A stretch of 64,000 nucleotides of DNA, taken from contig CM029374.1 in assembly GCA_017165825.1 (NCBI GenBank), forward strand, positions 11,905,589-11,969,588, written 5' to 3'. Shown here piece by piece: positions 33,388 through 46,124 of this stretch. Each line of letters starts with the position of its first letter. The stretch's first letter is position 1. Below the pieces are notes generated by a model. That model did no database searches. It saw only the letters and a list, made by a program, of their open reading frames with translations, and was not told the DNA's origin. The translations under genes and the position numbers were made by a program. Source of the stretch: Hepsetus odoe (lineage: Eukaryota; Chordata; Actinopteri; Characiformes; Hepsetidae).

Positions 33388-36300
33388 TCAGTGCTGAAAT
33401 ATAGTAAATAAATATGTAAATGAATTAGTGTGGACCCTAAACACATTGGTATGCTGAAACCAGAAAAATGTCCCAATACCTTTACATGTTTCCTGTAGTA
33501 ATGCAGATGTGACAGAGGTTTCTGGCCCGCCCTCTTGTCGCAGCAGCTTCTGCTGGTGCTGGTGTGAATCTGCCAACTCTTCAATTAGCAGAACTTTCTC
33601 TGTGATGATGCTCTTTGAGCAGAGTTTCTGTACCTAAAGACCAGCAGTGCAAGAAAAACGGATGCCGAAGATCTTTATTTATGCATATAAGAGAATGCTG
33701 TCCATTTGTACTTTTTATTTAACTTGCTCCCTTCAAACCTCTCCATATCAATTAGGCAAGGCTGTCTTTACTAAGACTTACAGAGAAAGAAACTGTCGTT
33801 ATCACTCAGCATGAAGGAGGAGTGCTGAGGGCTGACTAGGTGCAAATTTGTTCTTATGGCAACAAAAGTTTAAAATAAACCATTTTGCTGCTTAGTTTGC
33901 TTATAGCGGAGGTTGAAAAGCAAACAGACATCACACTAACCTGGTCTGTAATCCTACGAACCATGCCTTTGTCTCCTTCCAGACTGTAGCCATAGCTTTT
34001 TATCAGTCCCTCGATATGCCTTGGTTGTAAGAAATAAAATACTGATAAATCTGTGGCAATATTCAATAGGCTGTTTACACCTAAATGTACACCTATTCTT
34101 AAAGAGATCATCTGAATTCTGAAGATGTAGAAAGTAGATGTAGTATGACTGAATTATGTCTTGGAAGGTGTAGCCTTTCCCCCTTTTTTAGTATATAAAC
34201 ATTTTACACATTCTATAATAATCAGGGTTCAGTAATTGAAATGATTTCAGTTCAGACCTATGAACCAGAGGATTGAGTTCTAGGACAAAGCGCTCCTGAA
34301 GGAGATGCTGTAGCTCAGGACCGTTTACCCCTAAAACCTTCACAGCTTCACAGGCAGCAATGCGCACTCTGGGTTCTTCCTCGTGGTGTAATGCCCACAG
34401 CAATTCCTGTTCGAGCTCAGGGGTCAGGAAACCAATTTTCCCCAAAGCTGCACAAAACACCCAAAAGGTGACATTTAATGGGATTTTCAATGTGGAAGGA
34501 TAACAAGCTGATCTTGTTTGTAGCAGGCTTGCTGGTCAATAGCAACATTGAAAATGTTCGCATCGTTTTTTGAAATGTCTGTTGCTACTTGGATGAACTC
34601 ACCATTTATTGCCACCACCTTCACGTCACATGAGGTGTCGTTCTTGATTAACTCAATGAGTTTACCCATGATCTGAAATAAAGAAGCAACTTCAATTATA
34701 ACTTTGATCTGACTACATTAATGACATTTTCCATACATTAATGATATTTTCCAAATAAGCCTACTTGAATTTTTCAAATCAATGGTGAAAAGACAGTCAC
34801 CCAGCTCAGTCCATTAGCACTTCACCATATTGACATAAGATGCAAAGTCATTAAGTTGATGGGTTTTGCAATGAAGACATTAGAAACAATACATTGTGAT
34901 TAAATTAGTTTGTTTCTAATTGAGTGTGCAACGTGTACAGAAAACGAATCTTTGCGCAAAATGACAAAACAATGAAATACTTATGGGAGTGCTGGGCAGC
35001 AGGCCAAGTTATCAAGAATTTTGAATCATGCACAAAATATCAGATTTAAAAAATGTGATTAAAATAATTTTTTTAAATTATTTTATACACTGCACTTCAC
35101 AGGAACAGTAATAGTTACTCTGTAATAAAACACAGTTGGCCAGCGTTCTCAAAGTGCTGAAAATTTCCTTTATGTGCTCTTTATAGTGACACAGATCTGT
35201 TGTGACAGTAACTGTTTCTGCTTCGCACATTTAACACACAACAAAGGAAGTGAGAATATCTGAAGAATTTCTGCAGACTAGTTGTTAAGGATTATATATA
35301 GATTTGTAAAAAAGTGGTTATATCCGTTGCTCTACATATGAGAGACCAGGGGTTGAGCCCTGCTCATGGGAACACACCACTGCTCTAATATTAGACAGGG
35401 CTTCTAACACTGTATTCCTGCAAGTGTAATTACATCACTCTCATTACTGCACACAGGTAATGTCATTTTTATCATCACACTCTATAACAATGCATTCATT
35501 ATGGAAACTCCTCTTACAATGATGGTAAAAACAAGTACAGGCCTACTCACCATATCATCTTTCATCATGAGAGAAGCAGCAGTCAGACAGGCCTGTTTAC
35601 GTACGGCCACAAAGTCGTCATTCAGACAGGCCAAGAAAGCAGGCAACAGCTTAGCTGTCATTATCTTCAGATGACCAATAAGAACCAGTGCCTCTGTTCG
35701 GCGAGATGCTGGACCCTCATGAAGTTTGACTCTGCCAAAAGAATTAGAAACTAAAAACAGAACCAAACAAACCTGAAGTCTTTAGTCAACAGCCAAGCAT
35801 GTTTTATCTGTTCTGTAGTGTCAGATACATCAGCTCATCATGTATGTCACTGCCCATGTCCAGTGTGCCCAAAGTCTGTGCTGCTGCCTGACGTACTGCA
35901 CCACTCCAGTCATTCCACATCATGTAGATCAGCTTATTAGAAACATCCTAGAAAAATTCATTCCTCATCTTTAAGTTTATTTAGGTGAAAGCTGTTCAGT
36001 GCAGAGTATTTATGGAGCTTTAATGATTAGTATCATGGCGTGAATTAGATGGTACCTTGTTTATTGGACATTTTAGGCATGAGATGGTCTTGCAGGCCTG
36101 GGCTCTGGTTTTCCAGTTAGCAGAGTTCAACTCCTCTGCCAGTCGACACCGCACTAGAATCTAGATGTATTGTATCACCGATAAAGTTTTAAGGTCTGAT
36201 TAACTGGTTTGTATATTTGGAATTTTCCAGCTTTTGTTGCCCTATTAAATATTTTCATCCTTACAGCATTCAACAAAAGACATTAGTTACTCACAGTTTT

Positions 36301-39300
36301 GCTACAAATTCTGGCCAATAGAGCAGCAGCTTGATTTTGATCTGATGGAGCCTTGCAAAGAAAGTGCTGGGAAAGTAGTCTTTCTATAACAGCCCGACTG
36401 GCCTCACCCTCCATTGCCAGACACTGTGCAGCAACCCAGCTGTCTGCTCCTATTCCTGAGGTATCTGTAGTCACAAAAATCATGCATGGAGACAGTTGCA
36501 TGGACAGTTGCATGCATGGAGACAGTTGCTCTGAAACATGTATTGATCTGCCAGGTTGCTACTGTAAAGAAGAAATCTGTCATTGGTGACTTGCTTGGTT
36601 TAAAATAGGTTAGGTAAAAAGCATTTATGTATTACAGGTGAAAAAATAATAAGCAATAATAGGGGCTTGCCCAGGGCGTACCATGTAAATGTATTTAGCA
36701 AAGCATTAGCTCCATTTGCCAAAAAAATAATGAGACTTACGTTTCAGTTAACAGTTGCTTTCTGCCCAGGTCTTTATCTGAGTACTCTCCAGTAAACTCA
36801 CCTTGGTGCAGTGCGCTGCGTAGAATGTCCCGTGCACAGGCATTGGGTGTTCCTATGGCATACTGGCACACAGCAGCTGCCATCTGAACTCTCTTTACTG
36901 GGTCACTGAGAGCAGAGAGGAGAAAGGGTTCCAGTTCCGTGGGCACCGGTTCCACCTTGCATCCACGATTGTACTGAGCTAATCAAAGAACAGTGCATTG
37001 AACGTTGCTTTTATAACTTTTATATTTTAAATGCTTTTATGCTATAGTTCTGCAAGGCTCATCTACCTATCACAGACCAAAGACATTTGGCAGCTGTGGC
37101 CTAGTGGTTAGGGAGTTGCCTCCACATTGGAAGTAGGTGGCCCTGAGGTACCCTTGAGCAAGGTACCGTCCCCGTCACTGCTCCCCGGGTGCTTTCAATA
37201 GCTGCACGGTGTTTGCATGGGTTAAATGCGGAGGTCCAATTTCATTGTGGCTCACTGTGTGCTGTGCTGTGACCTCGCAATGACAAGGGTTGTCATTAAA
37301 TTGTTTTTTTCCCAAAAAAAAAAACAATTTCATTGCATGTCAGTTTGATAAGATGAATAAGTGTTAGATTTGCTTGCAGAGAACTTTGATTTTCCTAAAC
37401 TTTGTTTGAAATAATCTTTTGTTGTTTCGTGTGTTCCTCTGTGTTTTGGGGCCAGGTGAGCATAATTAGTGTTATGTATGTATATCTCTGTGTTTTAGGT
37501 TGGAGCTGTCAGTTATTTGTCATGTTGATTGTTGTTTGGTTGTTGTCACTGTCAGTGCCTGTGACAGTGGTTTGTGTTTATGCCCCATGCTTGTGTTTGT
37601 TAAAAAAAAAACCCAAAAAGCTTCCAGACTCGCACTTACATGCAGCCTCATCTCTGCGACTCTGACAGTAAATACGATCAAGTCATGGACATAACAGACA
37701 CACTTACCTTTTTCCATTGGAAGCAACTCATCTTGTGGTCTGTTAACTGCTGCAGATGCACAAGTAGCAATGGCTGCCAGCCGCACGTGGGAGTGCAGGT
37801 CAGTGAGAGCTTTCTTAAGGCCCTCAACAGTGACACTCTGCCAAGGGATCTCTAAAGGAAAAGAGCATTTAAATGACCAGCTACTTTATTGATGTGTTGG
37901 TTAACATAGTGGTGTAAGAAAAAGAACCTACTGATCTTCCAGGCATTCCTCCACTCCTCCACTGCATAGCGGAGAGAAGAAAGTTCTGGCCTAGGGTTGT
38001 AGTGAACCTGCTGTTTAGACACCTCTGTTTCTTTTCCACTGTATTCAGGAGGCCTGAGCCCTATGTCTGTGGTGTATTCAGCTCTGGAGGGCAGAGCCAC
38101 CCATCGGCGTGACCCTTTCCCCACCTTACCCATTCCTGCTTAAGTAAATAATAAAATAGAGAAGTTATTTTATATCCATGATGCTGCTACTGAAATGTGT
38201 GCATTTACTTTTTCATGTTTCTAGTAGACTAGCTTTACTTTAGCTAAAGTTTTAACTTTAAGAAAGTGTCCAAAACAGACCAACTGCTGGAGAATGGGTC
38301 CACTTTTCTGGACCACATGGAAATAAATCCTGGAGGTTTTTTTGGTACTCTGAGTTGTTGTCCATCATAATGCGATCTTGATTCCTCTGGTCTTGTTGAT
38401 GCACTTGTTTAGCTGCTCCTAAAAACCACAGGCACTGGCTCAGCTTGCATGAAATGGACCTTAGTAACCATAAAGTGCACTAATAATAACAGCATTAGTC
38501 AACACAATTATTCTACTTTTAACAAAACCATTCAGAGTTGTTTGATGTGAAATAATACACTGCTTAAAAAATTAAAGGAACACTAAAGGAAACACATCAG
38601 ATCTCAATTCGGAAGAAAATCCTGCTGGATATCCATACTGATATTGAATGGGTAATGTGGTTAGAGCAAAAGGATGCCCCATCATTTGATGAAAATTAAA
38701 ATGATTAACCTACAGAGGTTGAGCTTAATTTAAAGTCACCAAGAAATTCAAACTGAAAAACTGATGCGGCAGGCTAGTCCAGTTTGCTGAAATGTCATTT
38801 TAGCAACTAAAAATGGTCCTCAATAGTTTGTATGGCTGCTCTCATCTATGAAAATCACAGGGGGCCAGTGTCAGACCTGACAATTCCGGTGTTCATCCTG
38901 TTCCTCCTTGCACAAAGGAGCAGATACCTGCTGAAGGGTTAACTGTATGAGTACTGCCAGAGCCCTACAAAGTGACACTGGCGATAATGTCTCTGACCAA
39001 ACCATTAGAAACAGACTTCATGAGGATGGCCTGAGGGCCCGACATACTCTACTAGGGCCCTGTGCTCACTGCTCGGCACCATGGAGCTCAACTGGTATTT
39101 GCCAGAGAACACCGGAATTGTCAGGTCAGACACTGACCTCACTCACTCTGAGCTCATGTGACAGGACCTCTGATGGCCCTGTCTAGCTCTCCTAAAGTAA
39201 CTGCCGTCTCCTGGAATTTCCTGCATGTTCTTGAGACTGTGCTGGGAGACCTTCTGGCAATGGCACGTATTGATGTGCCATCCTGGTGGAGCTGGACTGC

Positions 39301-42300
39301 CTGTGCAACCTCTGTAGGGTCCAGGTATCGCCTCATGCTACCAGTAGTGACACTGACCCTAGTCAAATGCAAAACTACTGAAAAGCAGTCAATAAAAGAT
39401 GAGGAGGAAAAAGATGTCTGTGGCCTCCACCTACAAAACCTTTCCTGTTTTTGGGGTCGTCTCATTGTTGCCCTTAAGTCTTGACCTAGTAAGTTGTAAT
39501 ATTATTTCTTTGTTAAATCACTTTGTTCTCTTCTATAAAACTGATATATATATGCCTACATTAAGCTCATGTAGAGTGGCAAAGTACTAGTTTAAAACAT
39601 GGATGGGAAATATATTTCTGGGATTACATTTACTGAAAAGGATTGGGACACATCCTACGCAATTTAAAGTAAATGTAGTAGGAGTATATGAGATACAACT
39701 ACTGGGCTAATTTAATTCAATATTATCAACAAAACGTAATGGATGCATACTAGATTACAAAGAGGCAAGCTAAAGGGGGATTATGGGATAATGCCATGAA
39801 ATAGCATTAGCTGTGGTCTAGGGGAATGGCAGAAAGTTAACCCATTAACTGCTTTTGTTTTTGGAAGAGTTTTTATTTTATTTTTTTTATTTCAGTATAA
39901 CCATCTTTCTCGAAATTCGCAACTTTAGTCCAATCCCCAAATAGGGATAATGGTTTTTAAAGGGTTAATTTCTTCTGGACGTCAGCTGACAACTTTATGC
40001 AGAGGATTACCAGTCAGGAAATCTCTTATTTCTTTTGGGTGTTTCTTTCTTTCTTTTTCCCTTTTTTTCATACTGAATGGGTCATGGTATCCATTATGGT
40101 TGGCAAGAGACAATTGATGCAAACATTCTGATCTGCCACATTTTGCTCACTAGCATATGAATGAGTATCTCTCTGATAGGCAAAATAAATGGGATTATTA
40201 TACATGGGAGATTATTCACTGCATCAAAAGCCCATAAAATTAATTCATACTTTAGCTCATAGTTAATATTTATATATTTATGTATTTATATATGCCCATG
40301 CATTTACACAGGTCTTAACTACTATAAACCCCCTTGTTGGTGCTAGCAGAGCTTTGAGCAGGAAACTAGCAGCGCTCGTTTTATTTTATTGTATTTATTG
40401 TAATATTTCAGCCCTTTCTCTGTCAACCTGTTATTGTTCCTGCTGGTATAAAGGTGTTCTTCAAATTCTAAAACTAAATAAGATGAATCTACCCTGATCA
40501 GCTTTCTTATTTTCCTCAAAATGCCCTTTGTGTTTCACTTTTGTTCAGGGTTCTCCAGGAGTGGAATTTGAGAAATTATCTAGACTCAAAATACATAAAA
40601 ATGTTTTCTACCTGAATAGAGTTCCCGTTCAAAGTCATTGTTAGTCTGATAAATAGATTTTCCAGCACGTGGGTTCAGGATGTCCTGTAGACTAGTAGGT
40701 TTTGGGATCACCATATGTTTGATGGTCACGTTGATTGCAGTCTGGTTCATCCCTCCTTTCTCCTCCGTGCCAAAGGGTGAGACCACATAGCCTTGTACTC
40801 TGTGAGAAAATGTATTAGTAGTCCCCAAAGATACGCAGTCTTAACTGTAACTGTAAGGCATATACACTGCATGCCTAAAACACCAACATAAATGAGCATG
40901 TGTTCTTTAACTTATGGAATGTGTTCCTGTACTGGTTGTTTTTGTTTTTATTATGAATAATGCAAACTATTAAACACCAAATTATCCCATGCTAGTCAAA
41001 TGTCTGATCTGCTGTGGTCATTCCTGAGGTCTGATGTTATTATCCCATACATTATATACTTATAATGGGTGGCAGTGGTCTAGTGGTAGGATACTTGCCT
41101 ATGGACCAATGACTCAAGAAGTCCCAGGTTCAAATCCCACCTCTAGCACTACCACCACTGGGTCCCTGAGCAAGACCCTTAACCCTGAATTGCTCCAGGG
41201 GGTCTGTCCCTGTAATTAGGACATGGAAGTCACTCTGGATAAGAGCGTCAGCTAAATGGCGTAAATGTAAATGTACTTTATACATACAGACATAAAAGAT
41301 TTAAATGAATAGGAGTAGTTATGAATATGACAGATGGCAACAAATTAAGCTCAGACAAGTGAACATTATGAACCTTATTTGAAAGAGCTGAAACAAAGGC
41401 TGAAAAAAAGCCTGCTACACACTCCTGACCAGTTTGTCATTAAACCCTGTCGACTATTGATTCGAGGAAAACAATGTTGCAAGTTTATGACAATCAGCAG
41501 TATAAAAAACCTTCCACCACCAGATGTAACTCAAACAAATTTTTTTCGTGTGAATGTCTTATGTTTTTAAATCTTTTTCCTTCATGTAATTGATAACAAA
41601 GCTCATACATATGTGAACAGGAGGAAATAGTATTGATTAAAAACATAGAAAGAAAAAGGAAGCACATTATTCTAGACCAAGCAATCCAGATTTGGAACAG
41701 CAGCCTGTCAATATCATAAAAACGTTAGCAGACAAAAATAAGAAGAAGGAAAAATATATTTTTGGGGGCTATATGCTTTAGTAAATAACTACATATCAAA
41801 AACTGACACCTCAGAATTTAAAACAGTTTCATACCTAAAAATGAGTTTATCATCTCACACTTCTTACCTGTAATACAGTGGTAAAGGTGTCTCTGCCTTC
41901 CTTTGCAGGCTTTTGGGTTCTGTGTTGGTTTTTGTATCATAGAACCCAATGAAGTCTTCCTCACACATGGGCTCATCACTCACCAGGTCTGTGGCACTAG
42001 CTGACCCAAACTGATCCTTCAGGAGTGACTGCAGGTCTGCTTTGCACTGGCTTTGTTTGGGGAGCTGCTGGCTGACAATCCACTGGGCAGTGGTCTTGGT
42101 GAGTTTTTTTAGCACAAACTCTTCCCACTTGTTCCTGCTTTTCTCCTCCTGCATCCCTGCAGTCACCTCTTTGAGGCAGCAGTAGACATTTGGGGCATTT
42201 CTTAACCCTGTCCTCTTGAAGGAGTCCAGTGATCCACTGTGGGGGCTGGAAACTGTAAAAGACTCCTTCACAGTCAGAGCGCTACATTGTGTGGTCTGTA

Positions 42301-42613
42301 TTGCAGGCAGAACCCCCACCATGTCTTTCAATTTCTTCTGTCCTTTGGGACCAATGTGGTGAGTAGATACTTTGATTCCATATTTTTTTCTATTCTTGAG
42401 TCTCGTGCTTGGTGCCAAAGGCCCGGAAGCATGGAAAAGCCAGCTGAAGTCGGCTTTACAGTATGAAATGCCATCTGCCCCCATTTCCCACAGGACATCT
42501 TGAGAAAAGGACAGGCCCTCAGAGGCACTTCTGAGGAACTGTCTGTAAAGATGCTCCCCTCTGCGAGAGGGGTAGTGTTCCTTGCTGCCTGTGGACCACT
42601 GCTGTAAATCCAT
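33388..42613 (-). CDS. heatr4: HEAT repeat-containing protein 4, thirteen coding exons
   Basis: The function is not established. It is an alpha-solenoid scaffold built of HEAT repeats. Minus-strand exons are 42613-41868, 40799-40612, 38135-37932, 37851-37708, 36978-36802, 36464-36295, 36160-36056, 35947-35829, 35731-35551, 34672-34603, 34447-34258, 34019-33941 and 33633-33388, giving about 872 aa (human 1026). The N-terminal part (exon 1) is non-repetitive and basic. HEAT-type helices begin in exon 4 (HVRLAAIATCASAAV) and continue (PVKRVQMAAAVCQYAIG, AVRQAAAQTLG, VAVRKQACLTAASL, RVRIAACEAVKVLG). Exon 8 must use the donor GAT|GTATCTG; reading further meets a stop. The last exon may splice on at GTATTGGG, so the C-terminus is uncertain. 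The start Met (42613) is the first in its exon. Confidence 0.88.
35310..35465 (+). repeat. Possible eroded tRNA-like repeat in heatr4 intron 9
   Basis: GTTGCTCTACATATGAGAG and GGGGTTGAGCCCTGCTCATG resemble a degraded tRNA-derived head. The rest of intron 9 shows nothing else. Confidence 0.3.
37089..37300 (+). mobile_element. SINE, family A, in heatr4 intron 4
   Basis: GGCAGCTGTGGCCTAGTGGT head with an internal deletion, then GAGCAAGGTACCGTCCCCGT and the tail CGCAATGACAAGGGTTGTCA. Confidence 0.85.
38556..39482 (-). mobile_element. Rearranged Tc1/mariner-type transposon in heatr4 intron 2
   Basis: The left terminus TACACTGCTTAAAAAATTAA is typical of a fish Tc1/mariner group. The minus strand (39400-39200) encodes MRRYLDPTEVAQAVQLHQD and TSIRAIARRSPSTVSRTC, the N-terminal helix-turn-helix. 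Yet the plus strand (38947-39070) encodes STARALQSDTGDN and VSDQTIRNRLHEDGLRARH, the next part of the same protein, in the opposite direction. A 29-bp inverted repeat (38866-38894 and 39107-39135, one mismatch) brackets the flipped piece. The right end is truncated. Confidence 0.82.
41067..41272 (+). mobile_element. SINE, family B, in heatr4 intron 1
   Basis: Head GGCAGTGGTCTAGTGGTAGG, B-box-like GGTTCAAATCCCACC, and tail CTGGATAAGAGCGTCAGCTA. It is a complete copy. Confidence 0.88.
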
Positions 42614-43384
42614 GGGGGTCTGTAAAGCTATACTGAGGCTGAACTGTGTAGAAAAGAGGTACAAAAGATCAGTTATTAGCTTAAATTAAAAAAAAAGTGA
42701 TAGTATTGAATTTTGTGGGATGCACAGATACAGGAATTTTGGGCTGATGCTTGCATCTAGAATCATCTTCATCTATTGATAGCGATACTTTTTTACACTT
42801 TATAAAATGTTGAAACTGAGAATACAATCACATGATGCAATGAGATGCTTTGCTTTTCCAACAAACAGTACGTGTGTTGTTAAATATCAGTTTTAAATAT
42901 GGGTGTGAATGTGACAGTTATCTGCAGATATGGATATGATTTTAATAAGCATCATTGCTGTTTTTAGATAAACATATTAACCAAACAGACACTGTTTCAC
43001 ATTTATGGTCATAATATTGATTACTGGGTTGCAAACTTAATAATGTACATTATGTACATATTTTGCTTGGCCTTAAAGTTCTGTTGCCTTGTCATTAATA
43101 AGACCTTTCTTATGAATACAGAATCAGCTTAAAGCTTTTTACAAAAATCAAATATTACATGAAATTGAGGATTTTGGACAGGATAGAAGAACCCTTAATC
43201 TGATTGTGCACATAAAATATGAAATAAATCACTGGAACTGTTAGCCATTTACCTCAGAAATGTTATTCAACTACAGATTACAGCTGTAAAATGCAGGTTT
43301 GTAAAATAAGTGCAGGTTTACAAGGCTATGAGAAAATTGTTCCATAAAAAAACAATAAAACAAACAAACAAAAAAAAACTCACC

Positions 43385-43450
43385 TGTTTCAAAAAAAAAA
43401 ACCTTTCCCTCACAGATTCGTGCGCTCCGGACTTCACCCAGTTAGACACC
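43385..43450 (-). other. heatr4: Candidate non-coding first exon of heatr4
   Basis: On the minus strand a good donor (GAAACAG|GTGAGT, exon end at about 43384) follows a short GC-richer stretch (GGAGCGCACGAATC). The first coding exon has a real acceptor (TACACAG at about 42653) upstream of its ATG, so a 5' UTR exon is needed, and this fits. The 5' limit is a guess. Confidence 0.4.
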
Positions 43451-43569
43451 TAAACTGTCTCATACAAACTAAACAGCATTTGTATTTGACCTTTTCACAT
43501 TTCAGCAGCTGAGCTTTTGTGCAGTTTAAATGTTTGTTTTGTTGTGTTGCTATCAGCAGCTGCACACAT

Positions 43570-43583
43570 GTCACCATGGCAAC
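43570..43583 (-). promoter_or_regulatory. heatr4: RFX X-box upstream of heatr4
   Basis: The minus strand reads GTTGCCATGGTGAC, one arm perfect and the other one or two bases off the palindromic X-box GTTGCCATGGCAAC. It lies about 190 bp upstream of the candidate first-exon donor, at a normal promoter distance. RFX factors control ciliary genes through this motif. Confidence 0.7.
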
Positions 43584-43599
43584 GGAACCCAACTGTGAG

Positions 43600-46124
43600 G
43601 AAGAGAGTCACAATCTGAAAAGAGTGCACACAGAGAAACAGCCAATGAGTGACTCTGCACACCCAAAAATGACTTTTATATTATATTAAAAAAAGATACA
43701 GGACATCTCACTGACTTTAAAAAGTTTTATTTTAGGCATTCTTTGTAACAGTCAGGGCCATTTAACAGCACTAGCCTCGTTTAAACACAGCAAAAACCTC
43801 CAGTGTTAAACCAACACAGTGTGAACAACAGCAGTAATGATGGAGTCAGCTCCTACAGACTCAGTCAACTGGGGAAAACACGTCACATAGGGCTACTTCA
43901 AGCCAATAACTATTTTAAGAGGAATGCAAGATTGCAGCCAAGCAATCTAGTTCAAAGTGGGATCTTATTGATTTTTATTTAGAATATAATACAAAATATA
44001 TGCTAGGGCATTGATATTTTTAGCCAAAAGACTGTAGTGTTAGGGATTTCCTTGAAAATTAAATGAACTATTCAGAGATTAGAGTGCAGATGTGCACAGC
44101 AAACACTGTAGAAAAATGCACTAATGGCTTGCTTTGGATGGCTTTGGATGTATTCCCACCCCAAACAGCTCCCAGTATTTTCATTCTTACAGCTGTATGT
44201 TTCATTAAATCTTTAATTTATTTCTGCAACTACAGGTACTTTTTAAAAAATTTTTATTTGCCTGTCAATGCTAACTGAAAATGTCCTACCCACAACAACT
44301 TTTTGTGGTAACAAGTTTATGGTAAAGAGCTTATGTCGCTGTAAATTCAAATACAGAGTTTAGATTAACAGATTTTTTCTTTAATGACAGGTGGTTTTGT
44401 AATGTACAATATTTGTTTCACAGAGTCCATAAAAATGTCCATTAAATAAATTGGACCTAGGGTGCCTGCAGTTGCCTAAGTTCCCAAGTTACCAAAATTC
44501 TCAAACTGAAACCCTGTCAACCTGTTGTGTATTAAGCTACCTGTCACTGTCACTGATTGGCCACCTAGTTTAATACAACCAGTCCTTTCCCTGGCAAGCT
44601 GGCTTGGGTCCTTTTTGTGTGGAGTTTATATGTTCTCCCCTGTTTCTGTGTAGGTTTTCTCTTGTTGCTCAGGTTTCCTTCCACTTTCTAAAAGGATGCT
44701 AAAATGCCCTCTAGGTGTGAGTGTGAGTGAGTTTGCGGTTTTCTGATCCAGTACTGCCCGCAACCCTAATCAGGATACGTGTTTATGAAAGTGAGTGAGT
44801 GAGTGGTGGTGGTCTAGTGGTAGGATACGTGCCCATGAACCAAGTGGTCATAGGTTTGAATCCCACCTCTAGCACTACCACCATTGGGTTCCTGAGCAAA
44901 ATCCTTAACCCCAAGTTGCTCCAGGGCGACTGTCCATGTAATCTTGTAATCAGGAATTGGAAGTTGCTCTGGATAAGAGAGTCTGCTAAATGACCTAAAT
45001 GTAAATTAATACAAAATCCTAGAAACAGGATTTGAGATGCATATCTGTTCTAAACACTTCCTCTCCTTCTTAAATTCAAGGATTAAAGCCTACTCCATTT
45101 TTCTATTATTCTGAACAAAAACATGAATCATGAAAATAGCTGAATAGTACCACTGATTGGTTTGATTGGTCCTATAAACTTTTTACAAGCAAATCTTAAT
45201 GCAACAGAAGATAATAAGGCCATGATGACTATGATATGCAGCAATGCTAAGAAAGTGCATGAGTGAAACTATGCTATAGGGTTGAGTTTTCCTCAAAGTG
45301 CTTCTTGCATGAATCATGGATTTCTCCACTCAAATAATGTCTACCAAAAATAATTTTTTCTATACTTCATTTTAATGCAACAGCAAATGCCTGCAAGTAA
45401 ACAGTTCCCTACATTCATTATATATAGAAGATTTACCTCTTCATTCTGACTCATTTTTTCATTCATATTTCACACGTTTCACATGCTTGTCCATTTTTAC
45501 CTAAACATTAGATCTCCTTAAGGTCAAACCAATCTTCAGGGACCCCTCGACTGTCCATAATTTTTATTTTACTGTCCATAATTTTATTTAGTAATAATTT
45601 TTATTACTAAATGTGTTGCTTTTTTCTTGTTGGGATGGAGCAAAATGTGGACCATCTAGTGCTCTCTGAGGTCTGGCTTCAGAACCACTGCCCTAAGTAA
45701 TTCTTAAATACAAGGACACATCTCTTTGCCTCTTACTCTGTCAAACTATTCCTAAATGATTCCAGGCATTCACCTATTCTGTGGTACAAACATGGGACTT
45801 TTGATACATGCATTATTGTAGTGTGTATTAGTAAAATAAAGCCCTTTAGGTTTAAACAGGTTCAAGACCGATGGGCAACGTAAACTGTTGCTTAAGTCCA
45901 CAAGGAATAACTTTTAAAAAGAGTTTACTAGCCAACCACATAGGCTTGTATATGCTCTGTTTTTACCTATGTTTTAGCAACATTTATGAAACTGCGCTAC
46001 TTTGATTTCATTCATTGATTTCACAATCGGCATATGAGCTGGTCCAGTTCTCTCACAGTTCAAATGGCCATGAATATCATAATGCTTTCTTCACACAAGC
46101 AACGAACTCACAATGCATGCAGTT
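43600..46124. other. Intergenic between heatr4 and tmem151b
   Basis: No exon is supported. It contains one family B SINE and an eroded repeat at 44608-44790. The part nearest 46125 is the tmem151b 3' UTR; possible minus-strand AATAAA signals are TTTATT at 45563-45568 and in the T/A-rich run just after. The rest shows nothing recognisable. Confidence 0.5.
44801..45006 (+). mobile_element. SINE, family B
   Basis: Head GGTGGTGGTCTAGTGGTAGG, GGTTTGAATCCCACC, and tail GAGAGTCTGCTAAATGACC. It is preceded by an eroded tRNA-type repeat (44608-44790) with GTGTGGAGTTTATATGTTC. Confidence 0.85.

Noticed and set aside
35772..35829. Apparent frameshift or stop in heatr4
   Set aside because: Resolved by the donor GAT|GTATCTG, which joins in phase to the exon at 35731.
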